From positions 124,001 through 188,000 of the forward strand of contig NZ_JBHRUG010000027.1 in the NCBI RefSeq assembly GCF_042646605.1: a DNA stretch of 64,000 bases, in the 5' to 3' direction. Positions 7,962 to 16,418 of the stretch are shown piece after piece. The notes beneath the pieces were generated by a model. It was not told the origin of the DNA, did no database searches, and saw only the letters and a program-made list of their open reading frames with translations. How positions within the stretch are numbered: position 1 is the stretch's first letter; each line of letters opens with the position of its first letter. This DNA comes from Litchfieldella rifensis. GTDB taxonomy: Bacteria; Pseudomonadota; Gammaproteobacteria; Pseudomonadales; Halomonadaceae. The position numbers and the translations under genes were made by a program.

Positions 7962-8054
7962 TCATGTGCCGACACGTACCACGACCTTGCCGAAGGGGCC
8001 CTGATCGAGGCGATCGAAGGCGGCCGGCAGGTCGGTGAACTGGTGCAGCGAATT
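7962..8054 (-). pseudogene. C-terminal remnant of a zinc-type MDR dehydrogenase
   Basis: On the minus strand the frame reads LPAAFDRLDQGPFGKVVVRV and stops shortly after. This is the characteristic last helix and strand of MDR alcohol dehydrogenases. The sequence upstream in the same frame does not continue the domain, and there is no room for the remaining ~300 residues because another gene ends at 8095. It is therefore a truncated relic rather than a working gene. Confidence 0.6.
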
Positions 8055-8094
8055 CCCGCAGCGATGGCCTTCTGATGCGTCGAGTCTATGCCGG

Positions 8095-8502
8095 CTACAG
8101 CGTAGCGATCGCGTTGTAGCCTTCACCGAGGAACTGCACAAAACAGAAGCCATGGCCGAAGGGGTCGGCCATCAGCGCCAGCTTGCCCCATTCGTGCGTC
8201 GCGATCGGACGCTCCAGTGCCGCACCGGCGTTCACGGCCTTGTCGACGGCTGTCTCGATGTCGTCGACCACAAAGTCCAGATGCACCGGTGTCCAATGGC
8301 GGCCGTAATGGCGGTGCTGTTCGCCGGTATCGAAGGCGGGGGACTCGGCGGCCTTCGCCAGCAGGTAGAGCGGCGCCGGACCGCCGAGCATTTCCACCGC
8401 CTCATCGCCGAGGCGACGACCGACCTGCAGCCCGAAGGCGGCAGCGTAAAAGTCGATCGCACGCTCTAGATCGTCCACATCAAGATTGACGAGAAACTCC
8501 AT
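8095..8502 (-). CDS. VOC superfamily (glyoxalase/bleomycin-resistance-like) protein
   Basis: A 135-residue single-domain VOC protein. It begins MEFLVNLDVDDLERAIDFYA with GLQVGRRLG following. A central PVHLDFVVDDIETAVDKA and a terminal LMADPFGHGFCFVQF match the family's second half, which includes a potential metal-binding histidine. The start at 8502 is set by AGGAG six to eleven bases upstream. No enzyme activity can be assigned. Unlike the VOC gene at 3593-4018, no TGTCGA/CGACTA promoter is seen ahead of it. Confidence 0.85.
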   Translation of the reverse strand: MEFLVNLDVDDLERAIDFYAAAFGLQVGRRLGDEAVEMLGGPAPLYLLAKAAESPAFDTGEQHRHYGRHWTPVHLDFVVDDIETAVDKAVNAGAALERPIATHEWGKLALMADPFGHGFCFVQFLGEGYNAIATL

Positions 8503-8852
8503 GGTCGGGCTCCTGTGCCGTGATCGAGATGCCCGGGACGCCGGGAGATGCCTCGAAGCATCTCCCGGAGAAGATTGTGCCATGCCTTCGAGCTTGACGG
8601 CCTGTTCATCCAGCACAGGCACATCCTCGATCCGTGCGCGGCATTGATTGCCAGGATAGCCGAAGATCATGCGGATACGAGGTCCGACCTGCTTGGTGTG
8701 GGCGATGCGCTCGTCGGCTCCTGCCCGGCTTGCGCGATTACCTGCTCAGCATCGAGGGGTCACCGACTTATTCAACATGATCGATGGCACCCAACCCACA
8801 ACGGTGCCATCCTGATAGACATACCGTCGATTGCCGACCATGAAGGCATCCT
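8503..8852. other. Divergent intergenic region
   Basis: About 350 bases between the divergent VOC and DUF151 genes. It contains a perfect 11-bp hairpin at 8541-8568. On the minus strand near 8755-8850 there is a short frame beginning MVGNRRYVYQDGT (31 residues) without a convincing ribosome site. No gene is supported. Confidence 0.4.
8541..8568. repeat. Perfect 11-bp inverted repeat (hairpin)
   Basis: CCGGGAGATGC and its exact complement GCATCTCCCGG flank a six-base loop. There is no T run on either side, and the flanking genes diverge from it, so it is not an ordinary terminator for them. It might be a regulator site, or it might mark the end of a lost gene. Confidence 0.6.
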
Positions 8853-9719
8853 ATGTCGGTACCAGCCATCATGCGCCTTTCAGCTCCCTTGCTCAGCGGA
8901 CTCCTGCTGTTCTGCTGGTTGGATGTCGCTGCCGGGCGTGAGCTTGCCGCCGATATCGACGACATGGTCGAAGTCGAGGTCGCGACCGTCGCCATTGCGG
9001 GACCCGCCGGTCCGCCCGTCGTGCTGCTGCGGCGGCCGGGGGCGCAAGAAGTGATCCCGATTTTCATCGGTCCCATCGAAGCCGGTGCCATCCTGCGTGG
9101 CCTGCGTGGTGACCAGCCTCGTCGACCCATGACGCATGAGCTTCTCAGCGATGTGCTCGACGGTGTCGAAGTGCGCCTGGAGCGGATCTACGTCGATGCC
9201 ATCGTCGACAATATTTTCCTGGGCATGCTCGAGTTGCGAGTGGAAGGGCGAGACAACCCGGTTCGCATCGATAGCCGGCCAAGTGACGCGATCGCGCTGG
9301 CCCTGTTCTCCGGTGCTACCATCCACGTTGCGCCGCAGGTGCTCGATGCCGCGCGACGGATCGAATACGAAGGGCTGGATGAACAAGTCGTCACTGCCCT
9401 TGGGGTGACCGTCATCTCTGTCACGGACGATCTTCGCGATGCACTCGAGTTGCCGGACCGGGACGGTGTGTTGGTCAGTGGCGTAAGTGGACCGGCCGAA
9501 CAGGCGGGAATGGAACCCGGTGCACTGTTGCTCGAGGTAAATGACCAGACGCCGGAAACCCCGATGAAATTTCTCGAGCTCGTACGCCGTACGCCCTCGG
9601 ATAAGGAGGCACGCCTCCGCTATTGGCAGGCTGGCGAGGTCCACGAGCTCGACCTGTCGACCGATATCCCGACACCCCGCCCACGTGCTGAGCAGGAGGA
9701 ACCGGGTATCGAGATGTGA
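8853..9719 (+). CDS. Secreted DUF151 (bifunctional-nuclease-fold) protein with C-terminal PDZ domain
   Basis: A 288-residue protein in three parts. Residues 1-28 are a signal peptide (LLSGLLLFCWLDVAAG). Residues about 38-170 are a DUF151 domain, recognisable by IFIGPIEAGAIL, MTHELLSDVL, RIYVDAIVDNIFLG and DSRPSDAIALAL. Residues about 190-265 form a PDZ-like domain (GVLVSGVSGPAEQAGMEPGALLLEVND). DUF151 proteins are usually cytoplasmic, and some plant and bacterial members are described as nucleases. Export and fusion to a peptide-binding domain point to a periplasmic role. The start at 8853 is preferred for AAGG upstream; Met7 is an alternative. Confidence 0.8.
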   Translation: MSVPAIMRLSAPLLSGLLLFCWLDVAAGRELAADIDDMVEVEVATVAIAGPAGPPVVLLRRPGAQEVIPIFIGPIEAGAILRGLRGDQPRRPMTHELLSDVLDGVEVRLERIYVDAIVDNIFLGMLELRVEGRDNPVRIDSRPSDAIALALFSGATIHVAPQVLDAARRIEYEGLDEQVVTALGVTVISVTDDLRDALELPDRDGVLVSGVSGPAEQAGMEPGALLLEVNDQTPETPMKFLELVRRTPSDKEARLRYWQAGEVHELDLSTDIPTPRPRAEQEEPGIEM

Positions 9720-9772
9720 GGCGAATGCCCCCGGTCATTGGGAAAATCGAGAACAGATCGTTTTCCATGCCC

Positions 9773-9803
9773 TTGACCTCAAGCTTGCTTTAGGTCTTAT
9801 AAC
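9773..9803 (+). promoter_or_regulatory. SoxR/MerR-type operator-promoter
   Basis: TTGACC (9773-9778) and TATAAC (9798-9803) are separated by 19 bases, the over-long spacing typical of MerR-family promoters. A dyad fills the spacer region: GACCTCAAGC (9775-9784), TT, GCTTTAGGTC (9787-9796), pairing at nine of ten positions. The core CCTCAAG and AGG arms resemble known SoxR boxes. The site lies 40 bases before the FMN reductase gene. Confidence 0.65.
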
Positions 9804-9843
9804 TGGACGCATCTTCCAACCGCAAGCGAAGGGGATGTGACAG

Positions 9844-10410
9844 ATGCATGGAAACATCAGGATCGCGGTGATCTACGGTAGCGTGCGCGAAGGACGCTTC
9901 TGCGACACCGTCGCGGGATGGGTCGTGGCACAGGTCCACGCCAGAACCGAGTTCGCCCTGGATATCATCGACCCTGCGGCGCGGCGTGACGTCGCTGACG
10001 ACGGTGTCGAGGGGCTGACGCTCCGGCAACGCATTGGAGCGGCCGACGCCTTCATCGTGGTAACCCCCGAGTACAATCATTCCTATCCGGCAGCACTCAA
10101 GGCACTCATCGATACCGTCAACGCGGAGTGGCACGCCAAGCCTGTGGCGTTCGTCTCCTATGGAGGGGCTTCCGGTGGCCTCAGGGCGGTGGAACACCTG
10201 CGGACGGTATTCGCCGAATTGCACGCCGTCGGCATTCGCGACAGCGTGAGCTTTCCCAATGCCTGGGAGCAGTTCGATGCGGAAGGGGGCCTCATGCATC
10301 CGGCCCGCGCGGAACGGGGGATGGCAACCATGCTGTCGCGCCTGGGCTGGTGGGCACACGCGCTGCGTGACGCCCGCGCCGTCAGGAGCTATTCGGAGGT
10401 GGTGGCATGA
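9844..10410 (+). CDS. NADPH-dependent FMN reductase family protein
   Basis: A 188-residue flavodoxin-fold oxidoreductase. The phosphate-binding loop lies at the N terminus (AVIYGSVREGRFCD). The family motif VTPEYNHSYPAALKALIDT is near residues 76-94, and VSYGGASGGLRAVEHLR follows. Such enzymes reduce FMN, quinones or azo and nitro compounds with NADPH. AAGGGG lies nine bases upstream of the ATG. Its stop codon overlaps the start of the arylamine acetyltransferase gene, so the two are translationally coupled behind the SoxR-type operator. A role in handling redox-active aromatic compounds fits both genes. Confidence 0.85.
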   Translation: MHGNIRIAVIYGSVREGRFCDTVAGWVVAQVHARTEFALDIIDPAARRDVADDGVEGLTLRQRIGAADAFIVVTPEYNHSYPAALKALIDTVNAEWHAKPVAFVSYGGASGGLRAVEHLRTVFAELHAVGIRDSVSFPNAWEQFDAEGGLMHPARAERGMATMLSRLGWWAHALRDARAVRSYSEVVA

Positions 10411-11264
10411 GCGGGGCCGAGCGTGTGTCGAGCCAGATGACAGGGCCCCGGACGCTGGTCGACCTCGACGCCTATTGTGCCCGCATCGGCTATCGCGGGC
10501 CGCTGACGCCGACGATCGCGACCCTGCGCGCCTTGCAGGAGCGGCATCCGGCAGCCATCGTGTTCGAGAACCTCGACGTCCTGCTGGACCGCGGCGTCGA
10601 TATCTCGCCGGCTGCGGTCGATGCCAAACTGATCGCGGGACGCCGAGGCGGCTACTGCTTCGAGCACAACAGCCTGTTCAAGCGGGTGTTGACGGCCATT
10701 GGCTTCCAGGTGGAGGGCCTGGTCGCGCGCGTCCGCTGGATGGCGCCGGCGGGCGCTCCACCACAGCCGCGCACGCACATGGCGCTGCGGGTCTCGGTCG
10801 ATGGCCAGCCCTGGCTGGCCGATGTGGGCTTCGGCGGCTGCGTGCCGACGGCGCCACTGCGCATGGACACCGGCGACCCGCAACCGACTGGCCACGAGAC
10901 GTATCGCATCCTGCCCTTCGGCGACGGATGGCTGGTCCAGGCGCGCCTCGGCGAGGAGTGGCAATCACTCTACGAGCTGTCGCCGGAACTGCAGCTCGAG
11001 GTGGATTACGAGTTGCCGAACTGGTTCACGGCGACCCATCCCACCTCGCACTTCCGGCATAACCTGAGCGTCGCGCGCACGACGCCGGAGGCGCGTTACG
11101 CCCTCGCGGACCGACGGCTGACCATACGCACGCCCGAAGGCGAGGCGGAACGGCGGATGCTGAGCGCCGACGAGATCGAGCGGTCGCTGAGCGAGACGTT
11201 CGGCTTGGCCGTGGAGCCCGCCTGGCGACCGGTTATCGAGCGGGCCGCCAGCGTTGGTTCATGA
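10407..11264 (+). CDS. Arylamine N-acetyltransferase
   Basis: A 285-residue NAT enzyme that transfers acetyl from acetyl-CoA to arylamines and hydrazines. The catalytic triad is complete: Cys84 in RRGGYCFEHN, His124 in RTHMALRV and Asp139 in WLADVGFGG. The length matches bacterial NATs (about 270-285). The ATG shares four bases (ATGA) with the end of the FMN reductase gene and is preceded by GGAGG. The reductase and NAT could act in sequence on nitro- or azo-aromatics (reduction to arylamine, then acetylation); this is inference from the pairing. Confidence 0.9.
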   Translation: MSGAERVSSQMTGPRTLVDLDAYCARIGYRGPLTPTIATLRALQERHPAAIVFENLDVLLDRGVDISPAAVDAKLIAGRRGGYCFEHNSLFKRVLTAIGFQVEGLVARVRWMAPAGAPPQPRTHMALRVSVDGQPWLADVGFGGCVPTAPLRMDTGDPQPTGHETYRILPFGDGWLVQARLGEEWQSLYELSPELQLEVDYELPNWFTATHPTSHFRHNLSVARTTPEARYALADRRLTIRTPEGEAERRMLSADEIERSLSETFGLAVEPAWRPVIERAASVGS

Positions 11265-11418
11265 GCCGGCTCCGGAGTGGTCGCTTTTCTATCTCATGAA
11301 TAGGCAATAACTCGTTTGTCGGTTTATCAGAAAACGTCGAGGATAGCGACGACAGCCGCGCCACTTTTCATGCCGGAGTCGCCGTCAGCGCCAGGCGTGG
11401 GGAAATAGGGAGGGAATC

Positions 11419-12294
11419 ATGGCCAACGACACAGTGACTAGTGCGGGAGCGCCGGTGGCATCCGGCACCTTGTATCGCCTCGCCGCCTTCGCCGACCGCC
11501 CGGAGGGGGGCAATCCTGCAGGCGTGTGGATTGGGGAAACGTTGCCGCCTGTCGAGCAGATGCAGCGTATCGCGGCGGATGTGGGGTTCTCGGAAACGGC
11601 CTTCGTGGCGCCGGCCAGCGGGAGCGAGCGCCGCGTACGCTATTACAGTCCCGAGGCGGAGGTTTCGTTCTGCGGTCACGCCACCATCGCCACCGGTGTG
11701 GTGCTGGGTGAGAGCGAGGGAGACGCGACCTATCGCCTGGCGACCGCCGTGGGCGAGGTGCCGGTAGCCGTGCGTACACACGATGGCGTGCGCGAGGCCT
11801 CGCTCACCTCGGTGGCCCCTACCCATGTGCCGGCGTCGGAGGCGTTGGTCGGCGAGGCGCTCGCTGCCCTGGGCTGGGAGGCCAGCGATCTGGATGACAC
11901 CCTGCCACCCGCCAGGGCCTATGCCGGTGCCTGGCATCTGGTGCTAGCCGCCGGCGAGGCGCGCCGGCTGGCCACGCTGACGTATGACTTCGACGGGCTC
12001 AAGGCCATGATGCTGCGCGAAGGACTCACCACCTTGCAGCTGGTGTGGCGCGAGCGGCCGGACGTGTTTCATTCACGGAATCCCTTCCCCGTCGGCGGCG
12101 TCGTGGAGGACCCCGCCACGGGGGCGGCCGCCGCTGCGCTGGGTGGGTATCTGCGCGATGCCGGGGTCGTAACGCCGCCCGCCACCCTGCTGATCCGCCA
12201 GGGCGAAGCGATGGGGCGCCCCAGCCGGCTGACGGTGGAGATCCCCGAGACCGGCGGCATCATCGTGACGGGCACGGCGGTCTTCCTGGCATGA
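11419..12294 (+). CDS. PhzF family phenazine-biosynthesis-like isomerase/epimerase
   Basis: A 291-residue protein with the diaminopimelate-epimerase-like double fold. The N-terminal half holds GGNPAGVWIG and the conserved acidic residue Glu59 in GFSETAFVAP, followed by RYYSPEAEVSFCGHATIAT. The C-terminal half shows VEDPATGAAAAALGGYL, the second conserved loop. PhzF itself isomerises an isochorismate-derived intermediate, but most relatives outside phenazine clusters have unknown substrates, and no phz genes are near. AGGGAGG lies five bases upstream of the ATG. It stands alone and converges on the choline dehydrogenase gene. Confidence 0.87.
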   Translation: MANDTVTSAGAPVASGTLYRLAAFADRPEGGNPAGVWIGETLPPVEQMQRIAADVGFSETAFVAPASGSERRVRYYSPEAEVSFCGHATIATGVVLGESEGDATYRLATAVGEVPVAVRTHDGVREASLTSVAPTHVPASEALVGEALAALGWEASDLDDTLPPARAYAGAWHLVLAAGEARRLATLTYDFDGLKAMMLREGLTTLQLVWRERPDVFHSRNPFPVGGVVEDPATGAAAAALGGYLRDAGVVTPPATLLIRQGEAMGRPSRLTVEIPETGGIIVTGTAVFLA

Positions 12295-12316
12295 GCGGGG
12301 ATGCGAAGGGGATCGA

Positions 12317-14017
12317 TTAGGCTTTCAGCGTTCTCTCCGGTGCGCCTTCGCGCTGTTTCTCCTGCCATGTCGCGACCGTGAACACCGGCGCCTCGGACGG
12401 CGCCAACGGTTCCCGGCCCAGGATATGGTCGGCGCCCTTTTCGCCGATCATGATGGTCGGGGCGTTGATGTTGCCGTTGGTGACGCTGGGCATGATCGAC
12501 GAGTCGACCACGCGCAGGTTGTCGATGCCGTGCACCCGGCACTCGGGATCGACCACCGCCATGGAATCGGTGCCCATGCGGCAGGAACCGCAGGGGTGGT
12601 AGGCGGTCTCGGCCGTTTCGGCCACCCAGGCATCGATCTCGTCGTCGCTCTGGACGCCCTGGCCGGGGGAGAGCTCCTCGCCGCGGTAGGGGTCGAAGGC
12701 CGGCTGGGCGAAGATCTCGCGGGTCAGGTGCAGGCCGTTGCGGTAGGCCTGCTTGTCTTCCTCCTCGTGCAGATAGTTGAAGAGGATTTCCGGCGCCGCG
12801 GCCGGGTCGCGGGAGGTCAGGCGTACCCAGCCGCGGCTCTTGGGCTTGTTGGCGCCGAGGTGCACCTGGAAGCCGTGGCCTTCGGCGGCGCTGGAGCCGT
12901 CGTAGGCGATGGCGCCGGCCAGGAAGTGATACTGCAGGTCGGGGTACTGGAGCCCGGCGCGGCTGCGGATATAGCCGTTGGATTCGAAGTGGTTGCTGGC
13001 GCCCAGGCCGCTCTTGAAGAAGAACCAGCGGGCGCCGATCCACAACTGTGCCAAGGGGTTGAGCCAGCCGTTGAGGGTGATCTTCTGGGTGCAGGTCTGC
13101 TGGACCCAGACCTCCAGATGGTCGTGAAGGTTGTGACCCACACCGGGCAGGTCGTGGATCACCTCGATGCCCTGTTCCTTGAGGTGCTCGGCGGGGCCGA
13201 TGCCGGAGAGCATCAACAGCTTGGGCGAGTTGAAGGCGCTGGCGGCGAGGATGACTTCGCGTTTGGCGTGCACGCGTACGGTCTTGCCGTGCTGACGATA
13301 TTCGACGCCCACCGCCCGTTTGCCGTCCAGCAGCACACGGGTGGTGAGGGCATGCATCTCGAGCCTGAGATTGGCGCGCTTCAGCGCCGGCTTGAGATAG
13401 GCATTGGCGGTGGAGCAGCGCACGCCGTCGCGCACGGTCATGTCCATGCGACAGAAGCCTTCCTGGCGATAGCCGTTGTAGTCCTCGCTTTCGCCGTAGC
13501 CCGCCTGGCGCCCCGCCTTGATGAACGCGCGATAGAGCGGGTTCTGCATGTTGTTGCCGTTGCATACCCCCAGCGGGCCGCCGGTGGCCCGGTAGTCGTC
13601 GGCGCCATAGAGACAGTCCTCGGCGCGCTTGAAGTAGGGCAATACCTCGGCATAGCTCCAGCCCTTGGCGCCGAGTTCGACCCACTCGTCGAAGTCCCCG
13701 GCACAGCCGCGCACATAGGCCATGCCGTTGATCGACGATGAGCCGCCGATCACCTTGCCCCGCGCCTGGTGGATGCGTCGTCCGCCCAGGCCCGGCTCCG
13801 GCTCGGTGTACAACCCCCAATCGAAGCGCGGCTTGTTGAGAGGAATGGAAAAGGCGGTAGGCATCTGGATGTAGAGGGAGTTGTCCTTGCCGCCGAATTC
13901 CAGTACCAGTACCTGGTGGTTGCCGTCGGCGCTCAGGCGGTCGGCCAGTACCGAACCGGCCGAGCCGGCACCGACGATGACGTAATCGACGGCCTGGTCG
14001 AAGGCTTGGTCGCTCAT
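12317..14017 (-). CDS. betA: Choline dehydrogenase, GMC oxidoreductase family
   Basis: A 566-residue FAD enzyme that oxidises choline to betaine aldehyde, the first step of glycine-betaine synthesis. The FAD-binding GAGSAGSVLADRLS is at residues 17-30, and the GMC signature RGKVIGGSSSINGMAYVRG follows. The catalytic region reads HPCGSCRMG near residue 475. The terminal NINAPTIMIGEKGADHI is closely like E. coli BetA. The start at 14017 has AAGGAGG six bases upstream. It lies 24 bases after the BCCT transporter gene in a betT-betA operon. No betB or betI is present in the window. Confidence 0.88.
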   Translation of the reverse strand: MSDQAFDQAVDYVIVGAGSAGSVLADRLSADGNHQVLVLEFGGKDNSLYIQMPTAFSIPLNKPRFDWGLYTEPEPGLGGRRIHQARGKVIGGSSSINGMAYVRGCAGDFDEWVELGAKGWSYAEVLPYFKRAEDCLYGADDYRATGGPLGVCNGNNMQNPLYRAFIKAGRQAGYGESEDYNGYRQEGFCRMDMTVRDGVRCSTANAYLKPALKRANLRLEMHALTTRVLLDGKRAVGVEYRQHGKTVRVHAKREVILAASAFNSPKLLMLSGIGPAEHLKEQGIEVIHDLPGVGHNLHDHLEVWVQQTCTQKITLNGWLNPLAQLWIGARWFFFKSGLGASNHFESNGYIRSRAGLQYPDLQYHFLAGAIAYDGSSAAEGHGFQVHLGANKPKSRGWVRLTSRDPAAAPEILFNYLHEEEDKQAYRNGLHLTREIFAQPAFDPYRGEELSPGQGVQSDDEIDAWVAETAETAYHPCGSCRMGTDSMAVVDPECRVHGIDNLRVVDSSIMPSVTNGNINAPTIMIGEKGADHILGREPLAPSEAPVFTVATWQEKQREGAPERTLKA

Positions 14018-14041
14018 CGCATCCTCCTTGGCTCGGTAGCC

Positions 14042-16120
14042 CTAGCGCCCTGCCGTGGTGGGATCGTCCGGCATGATCGCTTCGCCGCCGGGCGATTCCC
14101 GCTGGCTGTGCAGGAAGAACAGGTGCCGCTCGTACTGGTCGAGGATATCGGCAATCAGCTGTTCCTGGGTGTAGCCGTAGACGTCATAGCCCTGGCCACC
14201 CTCGCCGATGTGCACCTGCAGGCGGTAGTAATGGGTGCCGGCGTGCGTGTCGCGAATGGAGAACGCGGGCATGGCACTCCGGTGGGGCCATATCTGGTAG
14301 GTGAAGTCCGGCTCGCCGCCCAGGCTCACGTTCAGGGCCAGGTGCTCGTTCCTGCCACTGCCCTCGACGATTTCCACGGGGAAGCCCTGCTCGCTCAGCA
14401 CCTCGCGGATCTCCTCCATGGCCGGCTTGCCCACCTCGCTCAGGAAGCGGCTGACCTGTTCATGATTGGGGCAACTGACGGCCCGGGCCAGGCGCTGGCG
14501 CCAGTTGCGGGCGGCGCCTTCGCCTGGGCTGGTGCGACCCGACAGATGGCCGGCCATGCTGCCGCGGAGGCTGTCCTCCTTGAGGCCTTCCACCTTCAGC
14601 GCCTTGAACAGGCCCAGCATCATCAGGAACAGCACCAGGGCGAAGGGCAGGCCCATGATCACCACGGCACTCTGCAGGGCGCTGAGACCACCGGCCATCA
14701 GCAGGGCCAGGGTCAGTATGCCGATGATCGCGGCCCACAGGATGCGCATCCAGGCCGGTGCGTCGTGGTTGGGGTCGCTGAGCACCGAGGTCAGGTTGGA
14801 GAGCACCAGCGAGCCGGAGTCGCCCGAGGTGACGAAGAACACGATGGCGAGGATGGTCGTCACCACCGTGGTCAGCCCCACCCAGGGATAGCTCTGCAGG
14901 AACAGGTAGATGGCGGACCCGGGATTGTTCATGGCCTGTTGGCCGAAGTCGGCGACGCCGGCGTCGTTCATCACCAGATCGATGGCGCTGTTCCCCATGA
15001 TCGACATCCACGCCATCATGAAGGACAGTGGCAGGATTAGGGTGCCGGCGACGAACTGGCGGATGGTGCGGCCCCGGGAGATACGCGCCAGGAACAGGCC
15101 CACGAAGGGGCCCCAGGCGATCCACCAGGCCCAGAAGAACACCGTCCACGCATTGAGCCAATCGGTAGGCGGGTCGAAGGCGTAGGTATTGAATGACAGG
15201 CTGGCGAAGTGCGCCAGGTAGTCGCCCACGTTCATCACCAGGGCATTGAGCAGGAACAGGGTCTTGCCGCTGAACAGCACGAACAGCATCAACAACAAGG
15301 CCAGTAGCATGTTGAACTCGGACAGCCGGCGAATGCCCTTGTCGACCCCGGTCACCGCGGAGATGGCGGAAAAGACCACGATCAGGATCGCCAGCGCCGC
15401 CTGGGTAGCGGTGCTCTCCGGGATGTCGAACATGTAGTTGAGGCCGAAGTTGAGCTGGATGATACCGATGCCGAGGCTGGTGGCGATGCCGAAGACCGTG
15501 CCCAGCACGGCGGCGATATCGACGCCGTGGCCGATGGTGCCGTGGATGCGATGGCCGAAGAGCGGGTAGAGGGCGGAGCGGATGGTCAGTGGCAGGCCGT
15601 GACGGTAGCTGAAGAAGGCCAGCGACATACCCACCAGGGTGTAGATCCCCCAACCGGACAGGCCCCAGTGCAGGAAGGTCAACTCCATGGCATGGCGGGC
15701 GGCTTCGGGGGTGCCGGCCATGCCTGTCGGCGGGGCCAGGAACTGGGTGATCGGTTCGGCGATACAGAAGAACAGCAGGTCGATGCCGATGCCGGCGGAA
15801 AACAGCATGGCGGCCCAGGTGATCACATTGAAGTCGGGTGTGGAGTGGGCCGGGCCCAGCCTGAGACTGCCGTAGCGGGATAGGCCGATGCAGATGACGA
15901 AGACCAGGTAGAGCACCACGGCCACGAAATAGAACCAGCCGAAGCTGTCCGAGATCCAGGCCAGGACGGTGTTGATCACCGTGCTGGCCGGTTCCGTGAA
16001 GACCATGGTCCACAACGCGAAGGCCACGATCCCGATCGCCGAACCGTAGAAGACCACCGGATTGATGCGGTCGCGCTTCGGCTCCGGCGGCTGCTGCGAG
16101 GTAACGGATTCGTTCGCCAT
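14042..16120 (-). CDS. betT: BCCT family choline/betaine transporter, BetT type
   Basis: A 692-residue sodium- or proton-coupled importer of quaternary amines with about twelve membrane segments. The family tryptophan-rich segment is visible (TVFFWAWWIAWGPFVGLFLARISRG). A long cytoplasmic C-terminal domain of about 150 residues follows the last membrane segment, as in BetT proteins, where it takes part in osmotic control. AAGGAGGGG lies four bases before the ATG. Coupling to betA downstream argues for choline uptake followed by conversion to betaine as an osmoprotectant. Confidence 0.9.
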   Translation of the reverse strand: MANESVTSQQPPEPKRDRINPVVFYGSAIGIVAFALWTMVFTEPASTVINTVLAWISDSFGWFYFVAVVLYLVFVICIGLSRYGSLRLGPAHSTPDFNVITWAAMLFSAGIGIDLLFFCIAEPITQFLAPPTGMAGTPEAARHAMELTFLHWGLSGWGIYTLVGMSLAFFSYRHGLPLTIRSALYPLFGHRIHGTIGHGVDIAAVLGTVFGIATSLGIGIIQLNFGLNYMFDIPESTATQAALAILIVVFSAISAVTGVDKGIRRLSEFNMLLALLLMLFVLFSGKTLFLLNALVMNVGDYLAHFASLSFNTYAFDPPTDWLNAWTVFFWAWWIAWGPFVGLFLARISRGRTIRQFVAGTLILPLSFMMAWMSIMGNSAIDLVMNDAGVADFGQQAMNNPGSAIYLFLQSYPWVGLTTVVTTILAIVFFVTSGDSGSLVLSNLTSVLSDPNHDAPAWMRILWAAIIGILTLALLMAGGLSALQSAVVIMGLPFALVLFLMMLGLFKALKVEGLKEDSLRGSMAGHLSGRTSPGEGAARNWRQRLARAVSCPNHEQVSRFLSEVGKPAMEEIREVLSEQGFPVEIVEGSGRNEHLALNVSLGGEPDFTYQIWPHRSAMPAFSIRDTHAGTHYYRLQVHIGEGGQGYDVYGYTQEQLIADILDQYERHLFFLHSQRESPGGEAIMPDDPTTAGR

Positions 16121-16361
16121 ATCCCCTCCTTCTGGAATGGATCGGTGCCGGCGAGGTCACGTGGAAACACATGACTCACCGTGTCGGTCCGCCCGCTGCC
16201 CGGACCACTGATACCGATACTGCGCATCCTGTCGTTACCGCACGCCACCTGGGAACAGTGGCGCTTGTCTTTGTGGTATAGAGGGGCAAGCGTGGGCCTG
16301 TCCAGTATTGGGTGGGGATCGGCGACCATCGGGTGTTTCCGGTAAAGCGTAATGAGCCAAT

Positions 16362-16397
16362 AAAAAGGGCCTGCCGGATCCGAACAGTGGCAGGCCC
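16362..16397 (-). terminator. Rho-independent terminator after the rhodanese gene
   Basis: Read on the minus strand, GGGCCTGCC pairs with GGCAGGCCC (9 bp, 13-base loop) and is followed by TTTTTA. It lies just downstream of the rhodanese stop codon and upstream of betT, separating the two minus-strand units. Confidence 0.85.
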
Positions 16398-16418
16398 CTG
16401 AGGATGGTGAAAGCCTGG

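Noticed and set aside
12425..13741. Long plus-strand frame of 438 codons opposite the choline dehydrogenase gene
   Set aside because: It is the mirror of a GC-rich coding gene. The translation is Val/Gly/Ala/His-rich low-complexity with no family motif, whereas the minus strand encodes an intact BetA with a ribosome site.
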